A DNA stretch of 64,000 nt, from NCBI RefSeq assembly GCF_033118175.1, contig NC_083704.1:49130501-49194500 (forward strand), read 5' to 3'. Under the pieces are notes generated by a model that was not told the origin of the DNA, ran no database searches, and saw only the letters and a list, made by a program, of their open reading frames with translations. The position numbers and the translations under genes were made by a program. This document shows positions 33,616-43,857 of this stretch, one piece after another. This DNA comes from Dama dama. Lineage: Eukaryota > Chordata > Mammalia > Artiodactyla > Cervidae. Position 1 is the first letter of the stretch; each line of letters opens with the position of its first letter.

Positions 33616-33769
33616 CTGCCTCCAGTTAGAGTAAGTTCTGAGCTTTGCATATGCTCATGTGATTAGGTTGTGTTCACCCAGATTATCTGGGATATTCTTT
33701 CTATTTTAATATCTGTAACCTTAATTATATCTGGAAAGCACCTTTTGCCATGTAACATAATATATTCAC
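33616..33769 (-). mobile_element. MaLR-like LTR remnant
   Basis: CCTTAATTATATCTGGAAAG followed by CACCTTTTGCCATGTAACAT resembles the antisense AATTACATCTGCAAAG-type block of MaLR LTRs. It is short, non-coding and tentative. Confidence 0.35.
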
Positions 33770-33998
33770 ACTGGAATGGGTAGCCATTCCCTTCTCTGGG
33801 TGTGGCTCAAATGGTAAAGAATCTGCCTGCAATGCGGGAGACTCGAGTTCAATCCCTGGGTCAGGAAGATCCTCTGGAAAAGGGGATGACTACCCACTCC
33901 AGTATTGTTAGAAGGAGAATTCCATGGACAGAGGAGCCTGGTGGGCTGTAGTCCATGGTGTCGCAAAGAGTCAGATAAAACTAAGTGACTAACACTGA
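33770..33998 (+). mobile_element. Bov-tA SINE with an inverted 5' segment (fold-back)
   Basis: The body from about 33801 is sense Bov-tA (GGCTCAAATGGTAAAGAATC, TTCAATCCCTGGGTCAGGAA, CATGGACAGAGGAGCCTGG, end GACTAACACTG). The first ~31 bp (33770-33800) are instead the reverse complement of the BovA segment found in sense at 33871-33903, so the element starts with an inverted copy of its own interior in place of the normal tRNA head start. Confidence 0.85.
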
Positions 33999-34034
33999 TT
34001 TCCTTTAGGATTGACTGGTTTTATCACCTTGCTG

Positions 34035-35812
34035 TCCAAGCGACTCTTAAGAGTCTTCTCCAGCTTCACAGCTCAAAAGCATCAATTCTTTGGCCCTCAA
34101 CCTTCTTTATGGTCCAACTCTCACATCCATACAATACTACTGGAAAAACCATAGTTTTGACTATATGGACCTTTGTCAACAAAGTGATGTCTCTGCTTTT
34201 TATTATGTTGTCTAGGTTCATCACAGCTTTCCTTTCAAGGAGCAAGTGTCTTTTAACTTTGTGACTGCAGTCACCATCTGTGGTTATTTTGGAGGCCAAG
34301 CAAATAAAGTCTGTCACTGTTTCACTTTTCCCCCATCTATTTGCCATGGGACTGGATGTGATGGGACCAGGACTGGATGGGATGATCTTAGGCTTTTGAA
34401 TGTTGAATTTTAAGCCAGCTTTTTCACACTCCTTTTTCACCCTCATCAAGAGGCTTTTTAGTTCCTCTATACTTTCTGCCATTAGAGTGGAACTATCTGC
34501 ATATCTGAGGTTGATATTTCTCCTGGCAATCTTGATTCCAGCTTGTGATTCATCCAGCCCAGCTGTTCACATGATGTACTCTGCATATAAGTTAAATAAG
34601 CAGGGTGACAATATACACCCTTATCTACTCCTTTCCCAGTTTTGAACTTGTCTGTTGTTCCAGGTCTGGTTCTAACTTTTGCTTCTTGACCTGCATACAG
34701 GTTTATTACGAGACAGATAAGGTGACCTGGTACTCCCATTTCTTTAAGAATTTTCCACAATTTGTTGTGACCCACATAGTCAAAGACTTTAGCATAGTCA
34801 ATGAAGCAGAAGTAGATGTTTGTGTGGAATTCCCTTGCTTTTTCAATGATCCAGTGGATGTTGGCAATTTGATCTCTGGTTCCTCTGCCTTTTTAAAATC
34901 TGGCTTGTACATTTGAAAGTTCTTGGTTCATGTATTGTTGAAGCCTAACTTGAAGGATTTTGAGCATTACCTTGTTAACATGTGAAATGAGCATAACATT
35001 CTTTGGGATTGCCTTTCTTTGGGATTGGAATGAAAACTGACCTTTTCCAGTCCTGTGGCCACTGCTGAGTTTTCCAAATTTGCTGGCATATTGAGTGGAA
35101 CACTTTCACAGCATCATCTTTTAGGATTTGCAATAGCTCAGCAGGGATTCCATCACCTCCACTAGCTTTGTTCATGATAATGCCTCCTAAGGCCCACTTG
35201 ACTTCACATTCCAGGATATCTGACTCTAGGTGAGTGACCACAGCATCATGGTTATCCGGGTCATTACGACCTTTTTTGTATAGTTCTTCTGGGCATTCTT
35301 GCCACCTCTTTTAAATCTTTTCTGCTTTGGTTAAATCTTTGCCCTTTATGTCTTTTGTTGTGCCCATCTTTACATGAAATGTCCCCTTGATATCTTCAAT
35401 TTTCTTGAGATATCTAGTCTTTCCCATTCTATCATTTTCCTCTGTTTCTTTGCATTGTTCACGTAGGAAGGCTTCCTTATCTCTCCTTGCTGTGCTCTGG
35501 AACTCTGCAGTCAGTTGTGTATATCTTTTCCTTTCTCCTTGCTTTTAGCTTCTCTCCTCTCAGCTATTTGTGAGGCCTCCTCAGACAACCACTTTGCCTT
35601 CTTGAATTTCTTTTTTTGAGGGATGGTTTTGATCATCACCTCCTGTTCAATGTTACGAACCTCCACTCATAGTTCTTCATTCACTCTTTCTACCAGATCT
35701 AAGCCTTTGAATCTAGTCATCACCTCACTATCTAACCATAGGGATTTGATTTAGGTCACAAATGGCCCTTTTCCCTACTTTCTTTGATTTAAGGCTTAAT
35801 TTTGCAATAAGA
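34035..35812 (-). mobile_element. BovB LINE, 1.8 kb, degenerate
   Basis: Longest BovB in the window, antisense. It spans the region upstream of RT (CGNDPDN/ASGGDGIPAELLQ-type block at 34975-35241, with QQWPQDWKRSVFIPIPKKGN), the RT palm (GHNKLWKILKEMGVPGHL at 34482-34775) and the thumb/C-terminal region (34066-34482). Frames are broken by stops and shifts and the 3' tail is missing at the left, where the sequence begins inside the ORF. The right end fades out near TTTTGCAATAAGAA. Confidence 0.92.
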
Positions 35813-36190
35813 ATTATTGGAGTCACTTAACTCATTATTTCTGTCTCCAGAGTACCTCATGAAGTTGCAGCCAAGCTGCTCTGTAAGGTTGCAGGCATCT
35901 GAAGGCTTCACTAAGTTTGGACAGCCCACTTCTATGATGATTTGTTCATCTGATTGTTGGCAGGAGGCCTGAGTTTCATGTCGTATGGGCCTCTCCATAG
36001 GTTTCAGCTTAAATGTCCTTATGGCGTGGTAGCTGGCTTCTCCCAGAGTGAGTGACCCAAGAATGTAAGCAAGAAGAATGCCATGATGTCTTTTATGATG
36101 ATGCCTCAGAATACAGTTAATTCTACTGTATTCTTTTTGTTAGAACTGAGTTATTAAGTCCAGTCTTCAGGCACTACAGGTTAAGATATT
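35813..36190. mobile_element. Ancient interspersed repeat, family not determined
   Basis: GTTGGCAGGAGGCCTGAGTT, GGGCCTCTCCATAGGTTTCA and GTGGTAGCTGGCTTCTCCCA are phrases I associate with a widespread old mammalian repeat, but I cannot name the family. No coding capacity. Confidence 0.4.
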
Positions 36191-36271
36191 TAAGCTTCAT
36201 CTTATAAAGGGAATATAAAAAATTTGTGAACATATTTTAAACTCCCATACAAAGATTTGGTCTTTCTTTTT

Positions 36272-36405
36272 TTCCGAGATTGCTAGGTTGATTATTTTTA
36301 ATTTATTTAATTTATTTTAAATTGGAGGATAATTGCTTTACAATGTTTTGTTGGTTTCTGTCATACAACAGTGTATACATATGCCCTCTCCCTCTTTTTG
36401 AAGAT
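36272..36405 (-). mobile_element. Short L1 3' end, strongly 5'-truncated
   Basis: TAAATTGGAGGATAATTGCT followed by TTACAATGTTTTGTTGGTTT and CATACAACAGTG is the antisense 3'UTR end of ruminant L1. Only ~130 bp are present. Confidence 0.8.
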
Positions 36406-36411
36406 ATTCTA

Positions 36412-36645
36412 GACTAGGGGTTGACAAACTTTCTATAAAAGGCGAGATAAGATTTTAAATATTTCTTGCTTTGTGAGGCCATTTTGGCTCTGTTATAACT
36501 GCTCAACTCTGCTGTGAAATGAAACCATATGAAAGTAACCATAGACAGTATGTAAGTGAATGGATATAATAGTATTTCAATAAAACTTTATTTACCAAGA
36601 TAGATGGTGGGCTGGTGGGCTGTAGTCTGCGGATTCCTACTGATA
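36412..36645 (+). mobile_element. hAT-type non-autonomous DNA transposon (MITE)
   Basis: Begins AGGGGTTGACAAACTTTCTA and ends GTAGTCTGCGGATTCCTACT, diverged inverted termini of the pattern CAGGGGTC...GACCCCTG. The interior reads ATTTTGGCTCTGTTATAACT, GCTCAACTCTGC and TTTCAATAAAACTTTATTTA. A common Charlie-group MITE; exact family name uncertain. Confidence 0.65.
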
Positions 36646-37659
36646 AAGAGATGAAAAGGGTAGAGGATTATTAAGCAGAAGAAACAGAATGTTTCAGAAC
36701 ATAATTATTGTTCATTTAAGAGTATAAAGATAGCAAAAAAAGAAGTCTTTTTCATGTACTAGAAAGTTTACTGCAAAATTGTTTATAGTAGAAAAACATA
36801 GAAAACATATTTACACATACCAATTCTGAAGTCATAAATATTATTGAGATTAAAAACTAAAATGCAAAGCTTTGTACAGTGCAGACAGCTGTCATTTATG
36901 TAAATGAGAAAACAATATATTCTATTGTTAGATTTCACTATTTATGAGGACATTCATATGTAGTAAATGCATAGAACATGGATGAGAAGGATAGACACCA
37001 AGTTTAGATGATGGTTTCTCTCTAGAAGAAATGGTGAAGGTTGAGGGACTTAGTTTCTGTTGTATTTCTGGCTTAAAATTTTTTATAAATAGAAGTACCC
37101 GCAGCATAACATTTGCCACTTAAACCATTCTTAAGTGTACAGTTCAGTAGTATTAAGTATATCCACATTGTTGTGCAACCAATCTCCAGAACTTTTCCAT
37201 TTTGCAAAATCAAAACTCTATACCCGTTAAACAACTCTGCATTTCCCCTGTCCTCAGTCCCTGGCAATGATCAGTCTAGTTTTTGTTTCTATGAGTTTGA
37301 CTGTTGTTGATGGCTCATATAAATGAGATCATACAGTATTTGTTTTTTGGGACTGCTTTATTTCACTAAGCATAATATCATCAAATTTCATCCAAGTTGT
37401 AATAGGTGGATGAATCGTCTTACATCCTTTTAAAGCTGAGTAATACAATGTATATATATATATACACACACCACATTTGATTATTCATCCATCTGTTGAA
37501 AGACATTTCAGTTGCTTCCACCTTTTGGCTCTTCTCATAATGCTTCTGTGAACATGGATGTGCAAATCTAAAACAGAGTTTTGATGAAATAAATGATCAG
37601 TAAATCATTGTGCAATATAGTAGCCTGAGCAAATCTTAGTCTTTTTTTTTCCTTCCATT
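36646..37659 (-). mobile_element. Ancient L1 3' fragment (about 37075-37575) with unique flank
   Basis: Antisense old L1: CACTTAAACCATTCTTAAGT, GTACAGTTCAGTAGTATTAA, TTGTTGTGCAACCAATCTCC, then AAATGAGATCATACAGTATT. A short (TA)n(CA)n lies at about 37450-37471. The rest is unique, with no gene. Confidence 0.65.
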
Positions 37660-38900
37660 CTCCCACAGCACATTTCAGTCAACTTTTACTCACAGTATCC
37701 ATCAAAGCTACTCTAGTCAAGGTTATTAATGTCCTGTGTGTTGCTGAGTCCTATGACCATTCCTCTGACCTCATTCTATTAACTGCTCAGCAGCAGTTGA
37801 TCAGGTGGTCATTCCTACATCCTGTGTTTATCTTCTTGATTTCCAGGATACTCCTCTCCTTGTTCTCTTCCTACCTCTCTTGTTTTTTTCCTCAGTCTTC
37901 TTTGCTGGCTCCTCCTCACTTCTCAGACCCCTTCATGTTGGAGTGCCCCGGGCTCAGGCCTATGATTTCTCCTCTACTCTCTATGCTTAGTCCCTAGTTG
38001 ATTTTATCTAGGCTCGTTGCATTAAGTGCTATGTAATCACTGATATCAAATTTGTAATTGTAGCTTTTACTTGTCCCTTCAAATCCAGCTTATCTATTCA
38101 GCCACCTACTTAGCATCTCCACTTGAATGTCTAATAGCATCACAGACTTAAAACATGCAAAACCCAATGATTCCTGTAACTCCCACTTCTCCCTAGTCTT
38201 CCCTGTCTTGGTATTCCACCTCCGTTCTTATTGTTCAGGCTAAATGCCTTGAAGCCATACTTTACTTTTCTCTTTCTCTAGTCCAAGGCAGTCTTCATGA
38301 AACAAGTGAGCCTCACTTTCAAAGCATATCCAAACTCAATTCCTTGCCATAGCCTTCTCTCTGTCATTGTAGTCCAAGATTCTTTTGTCTGTTGCTGGTT
38401 TTTTCCCCAGTTTCTTCTACTAGGCCCTATGATTTTTCTCTTACCACCCTCCTCAATCCAAAACCATGCTTCAGGTCAGCAGCTGGAGGAATCCTTTAAG
38501 AATGTGCATCATATCCATATCATGGTTTATCTTTTCTCAGAACCTTCCAGTGGCTCCCCATTTTCCTCAGAGTGAAACTAGTATCCATATAGTGGACTCT
38601 AAATATATACCTATCTTCCCATCATCCCCGACCCCTGAACTCTGACCTATTACCACTTTCCCCATCCCTTATGTAGTAGTAGGCAGGTATGCAAGCATTT
38701 GCTCTTTATTACCTTTGCCTGGAATATATGCATAACTGGTTCCCTCATTTCCTTTAGATTTTTGTTCACATATCACTTTTTCCTGAAACTTTCCCTAATC
38801 ACCCAATTTAAAATGGCTATGAGTCCCTCACCTCTCAAAGGTCCTGTTCCACCTTCATGACCTATTTTTAAAACACTTATGACAAACTGTTTTGGTCACC
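37660..38900 (+). mobile_element. L2 LINE fragment, 1.2 kb
   Basis: The longest L2 in the window, sense orientation. It carries TACTCTAGTCAAGGTTATTA, GAACCTTCCAGTGGCTCCCC, TTTTCCTCAGAGTGAAACTA, CCTTTGCCTGGAATATATGC and CTGAAACTTTCCCTAATCAC in L2 order. The CT-rich text is typical of L2; no intact frame remains. Confidence 0.8.
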
Positions 38901-41121
38901 TTTTTAAACTGTTTTGCTTCTCTTCTGTTGGAATTTGAAGTGAAAAAAGACAGAGGGGCTGGGATGTTTTTCTGCTTGGTTTACTGCTATATTATCTATA
39001 TCCCTTATATCAAATTGTTTTTTGTATACATGAATCAACTGTATCTTAAGACTGATCTGAGTTGATGTTGAGATTATTGAGTTTCTTTCCTGTTGGTTTC
39101 TCCAACTGGTTTTATTCCTTAAAAGTAGCAATTAAAAGATACAGCTTCAGAATCTTCTGCACTCTTACTTGAAATTTGAGAACATGCTTGTAAATGCTTT
39201 CATGGGACTTCTGGGGGTACATAATAAAAGGCCATGCAGTCTTTGGCTTATTTCTTGGAATCTTTGCACTTCAGTATAAGAGGTTGGAGGACCCTGAGGC
39301 TGCCATGCTGTGAGGAAGTCCAAGTCACACGGAAAGGACATATATAGTTGCTCAGATTTAGAATTTCAGGTAAACCTGGCCTTCAAGTCATTTTCTAGCC
39401 AAGAAAGCATACAGGTGAAGAAGCCGTCTTGGAAGTGGATCCACCAGCCGCAGCTGTTCCAGCACTCTAATACCATGCTTTAAAAACCAGCCTTCCTTGC
39501 TCTGCCTGTTATGACTTTCTGACCCAGAATTCATGAGCATAATAAAATGGTGGTGATTGGACACCACTAAATTTGGGGTGATTTTTTACATGACAGTAGA
39601 TTACCAGAATGGTAAGGTGGAAAGGCCAGATATAAATAGTAAATTACTTTTGGATAGAAAGTTAAGTTTTGAATTTTTTTTTTTTTTGGTCTGCCAAAGA
39701 AAGTATATGGTATGTGCAAATGTTATCCTGTCAGGCTCATCTTGGATGCTAGTGTCCATCCAGATTAACTCACTAGACTTTAGACTCTCATTAACTGCCA
39801 AGAAATGTCATCCTGATGAACCACTTAAGGTTTCATGCTGAAAATTCTGGGCTCTTGTTATATTTCCATGTTGATCACCTGGAGGAGCTGGCAGTTTTAT
39901 ACCAGCTAAGGCCATCCTAGTCATTAGATTATAGAAAAATAACCTCAGCATCAGTGTCACAGTGAAATAGCCAATTTTCTTCTTTTTATTGTTTTTGAAA
40001 TGAGAATGGCTGTGATTAGAACTATCCACCAGAGATCAGCTTTTCAGAATCAGCTGCTATTGAAAATCTGGATGTTCTCAAATCTGGAAGGCCAATAGAA
40101 ACTCACTCATAAAGCTTCTTTTACTCATCAGAAAGGGGAACATGACCAAAGTCTAAGGTTAGGACTGGACAGGGTCCTGACTGCCCATCTCCATGAAGTG
40201 CTCTTTTGTCTCATTAAGTGGTCTTTAGCCTGTAGTATGGCTCAAAGGTGAACTTCTTGGGTGCTGGACCAGGCCCTGTGAACCAGCTGAAATGATATGG
40301 CATTTTGTTGGTTTATGCTTCTGTGTCCATTTCTGGGGATAATCCATAGCTTCCGACTGATTCTTACAGAAATCAGTGACCCAGAAAAGCATAGGAACTG
40401 CTGAACTTGATGTTTCAATATTGTCGTTTAAAAACTTACAGAGTAAGTAAAATCTTATTTTCCCTCATCCCTGCACCCAGATGCTCCTGGGGAACTTCTT
40501 TAGTTTTATTTAAAATCATTGCCTAATGGGTGCATCTTTCAGATGATTAAGGATAGTTGAAGCACCAGCAACCAACTCATCTTACTCTAAGCTTAGAAAA
40601 ATTTGGCCAGCACTCACATGTTGAAATCACTTTGCCGTAGTTAAAGCATAGAGAGCTGGGATCTCTACATACAAAGGCTGAAAACTCTGAGACCAACTTA
40701 ATACAAATTCATTTTTCATGTGCACCACCATCCAGTGTGGGTGTTCAATAGGCTTTTCACTTGGCATTTCAGGAACCCAGGTTCCTTTCATCTTGGGGTT
40801 CTGCCATCTTCTTGGCTCTTGTGTTCCTTTAGCAGCAGGCAGAAAAAGTGGGAGAAATGAGGACAGGGTAAGAGATTTTTGAGGCCTTGAGTTCCTTATT
40901 TTTACCCATATTCCACTGGCCAGAAATAAGTCACATGGTCTCACCTGAAACAAGGGTGGTGGTGATGGTATTTCCTAACAATAGCTCCACGCTAATGAAG
41001 AGGAACACAAATCTTTATTGGGCAACTGATCCTTTCTGCTACAATCAGAGTGTGCTTTTTAAGGATCCCAAATGTGAGAGATGAATAAAGTGGCTGAGAT
41101 GGGACTTTTAGGCAATCCATA
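38901..41121. other. Unique intronic sequence, no gene seen
   Basis: About 2.2 kb with a poly(T) at 39678-39688 and no recognisable repeat of note. Short frames such as 39557-39841 and 40627-40953 have no family resemblance. Confidence 0.55.
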
Positions 41122-41297
41122 AACTTTTCCTAGTGGCTCAGCTGGTAATGAATCTGCCTGCAATTCAGGAGACCTGGATTTGATCCCTGGGTTGGAAAGA
41201 TCCCCTGCAAAGGGAAAAGTTTCCCACTCCAGTATTCTGGCCTTGAGAATTCCAAGGGGTCCCAAAGAGTTGGACCCGACTGAGTGACTTTCACATA
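41122..41297 (+). mobile_element. Bov-tA SINE
   Basis: Sense Bov-tA: CCTAGTGGCTCAGCTGGTAA head (A box), GATTTGATCCCTGGGTTGG (B box), TTTCCCACTCCAGTATTCTG and the tail GACTGAGTGACTTTCAC. One internal segment after the GAGAATTCCA block is shortened. Confidence 0.92.
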
Positions 41298-42616
41298 AAG
41301 TCTTCATGTGGCTCATAATCTTCACTTACCTGACACCTTAAGAATTAAGGTGATCCTCAGAAACTGTGAAGTCTGAGTTGATTGAGATATGTTTAAAATA
41401 GGAAAATTACATTTCTTGGGTAATTGGAAATTTTATTTTTTTAAGGAGTGATAGAGATTTGGGGCTGGTTTTTGAACTGGTTTATAATACGACTTGTATA
41501 GTCACAACAAAGAGAACTCTGTTTTCATTTTTGCAAAACTATTGCTACAAGTTTAGCTTTGTTATTGCATGTTTGCCCTTAAAAATGTTTTCATGCTTGG
41601 CAGAAATTTTAACGGCACATGTTTTTGCCCTAATGGTTTTTATTTTTGTTGTGTTGCTTAGTTGCTTCACAATTATTTTTGTTTGTTTTATACACGCTTA
41701 ACCTCTCTCCTCAAATTATCTTATAATTTTTATTCTGAAAGTTTACTGGCTATGGTATGAAATTATGAGTTTCATTCTCAGTGTTTTTCATTAAGATACT
41801 TTTGATACCACATGTTATTAGAGTTGTTGACCTACCTATGAAATGTATTTCTTCTATGACTTACTGTGGAACAGTTCTGACAGGGTACTTACTTTCTGTT
41901 TTCTCATCTGTAAGATTTTATTGATCCAGTGAACTCCAACAATCTTGGAAATAATGTTGAGGGCTAAGTCGACTTTTTCTTTTTTTTGACTTTTTCTTTT
42001 TTAAAGGCTGAATTCCTTATGTGATGTATCTGATAATATACTGAAATTGGGTTCAGTAATACTTGGACTCATTCCGTACAGAAATATTTTATGGGGAAAA
42101 ATGTCCTAACTGACGTTGAGACCATTTTGAATAATGCCTGAGCACCAATTCTAATGCTTCTCAAAATCAAGTTTGAGAAGTAGTTTTGCATAGCTCTGCA
42201 GATTTGTGCCAGTGATGCTTTGAGGAGAAAATATACTATAGTCCAGAGGTGTAGCAGTTATTCCCCAGTACTGGTCCCTAGACGTATGCACCATGGTCCA
42301 TGACCATGGTCTTCTTGGGCTGCTGGGAAATAAGAACAAGGTAATAGGATATGGGTGAAAGGTTGCCTGTTTTGTTAACCCTGGAATCCAGGGAAGGACT
42401 ATCTTTTTCTCTGTGACTCTGTTCTGAAAAATTTCTTTCTTGATGAAATGTTCTTTCTTAATGAAATGGTGATGATACTAGATGTTAGTAATGGTGGAGG
42501 TAGGGTTATTTTTAATGTCTTTACTTGGATAAAGCCAGATATTATATTGGCCCTCTTCTTTAACACTCAAAGTTTTTCTTTTCCTTTTTTAAAAAAATGT
42601 TTATGGTCCAGTGGAG
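41298..42616. other. Unique intronic sequence, no gene seen
   Basis: A+T-rich unique sequence. It includes two closely spaced ACCATGGT motifs (42290-42297 and 42303-42310) and a local near-duplication of TTTCTT-ATGAAATG at about 42433-42465. Confidence 0.55.
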
Positions 42617-42747
42617 TGTAAAGTCGCTCAGTCATGTCTGACTCTTTGTGACCCCATGGATGGCCCATGGAACTCCCCAGGCCAGAATACTGGAGTGGAT
42701 AGCTGTTCCCTTCTCCAAGTGATCTTCCCAACCCAGGGAACGTAAAG
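42617..42747 (-). mobile_element. Bov-tA SINE, truncated
   Basis: Reverse-complement Bov-tA: AAGTCGCTCAGTCATGTCTG, ACTCTTTGTGACCCCATGGA, GCCAGAATACTGGAGTGGAT, ending at CTTCCCAACCCAGGGAACG. The tRNA-like head is mostly missing. Confidence 0.9.
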
Positions 42748-43782
42748 ATCTAGCACTACTCCATGTTGACGTTAAATGACTTTTCTGGAAGCAAATAAAT
42801 CTTATAGCATTATCCATAGGTGACTTATAATTCAAATAAGTCTTAATGGAATTATTCCATAGGTGAGTAGCTGTACCAGCAATTTTGACATGTGTAAGCA
42901 TTTTTGTTTATTCCTGTCATTGGCTACTTTCATAAAACTGTTGATAATTATAATTAAGAAAAATAAAGTATTAACTGAACAACTTTATCTCTTCTCTTCT
43001 GCCAAGGCTATCTTTCAGTCTTGATAGACTTTTTTTTTGGAGACATACAAAAAGTAAGCCTTGAAGATTAAAATTGTAATTACATTTTTTTGCTTTTTAT
43101 CTATAAAGAATTTCTTGAGTCTATATCTGGCTTTAACCATTTTTTCTCCCTTCTATCACTGTTGATATTAATTCCAGTTTTAATTTCTTGGCATCATGAA
43201 TGCACAAACATTTCACGCACAGATGTGGTTTTGAACAAGGACTGAAACTGTAAATTAGGAAGCAAGAGATTCACAGGGTTTCATCAGACCAATTCACTGC
43301 AAAAAGTGTCACAGTTGTACTGAAAATGTTTTAAATTGCTCATTTCAAACCTACTTCAGTAGCAAAATACCATGCGTGCAGCAGATTTGCAACCACGTTA
43401 GTCATTTTCTTTCCTCTGTTTCCTTGCTGTGTTTGTATTGGGAGCACAGAGTAATGTAATTTAGTAAATTATGATTTGATGGCTGGGCAACAGCCCCAGT
43501 GTTGAACAGTATTTGGATTATGATTACTTGCTGGCTTTGTCACAGTTGACATTAATTATTGATGGAAGTTTCAGAAATAGCGCATGTGCCAGGAGCTTTT
43601 CACCGGATCGCATGCTCCAGGCAGCAGGGATGCTAACGAGGGTGGGGGAAGAGGCACCTGTGGCTTGTTTGTGTCTGTACACTGCGAGCCTGGACCGGGT
43701 GGGCTGAGTGGTACCTGTGCAAAAGTCATGGTGTAACGGAAGGATGAACCGTCAAGCTTATTTCTATCGTGTTCCTCCCCAG
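42748..43782 (+). other. ERC2: Intron upstream of the ERC2 exon, ending in its acceptor
   Basis: Repeat-free sequence ending in the splice acceptor: a pyrimidine-rich run (TTTCTATCGTGTTCCTCCCC) then AG at 43781-43782. The last ~250 bp are less A+T-rich than the surroundings. No other coding segment is seen. Confidence 0.6.
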
Positions 43783-43857
43783 GAATTACACCGAAGAAGC
43801 CAACTTCAGCCGGAGCCAGCCAAGACGAAGGCTCTCCAGACTGTCATTGAAATGAAG
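43783..43857 (+). CDS. ERC2: ERC2 (CAST/ELKS family) internal coding exon, partial gene
   Basis: This 75-bp exon reads open in phase 0 as 25 residues beginning ELHRRSQLQPEPAK and ending KALQTVIEMK. The acceptor has a strong pyrimidine tract and AG at 43781-43782; the donor is AAG|GTAGGA. The KTKALQTVIEMK block is shared by ERC1 and ERC2; the preceding LHRRSQLQPEPA agrees with ERC2 as I recall it, whereas ERC1 differs there. ERC2 is a presynaptic active-zone scaffold of long coiled coils that binds RIM, liprin-alpha, Piccolo and Bassoon, and this segment lies in a coiled-coil region of the N-terminal half. The adjoining exons are outside the window or not recognised, so the introns are large. 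Paralogue choice rests on memory, not on an alignment. Confidence 0.85.
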
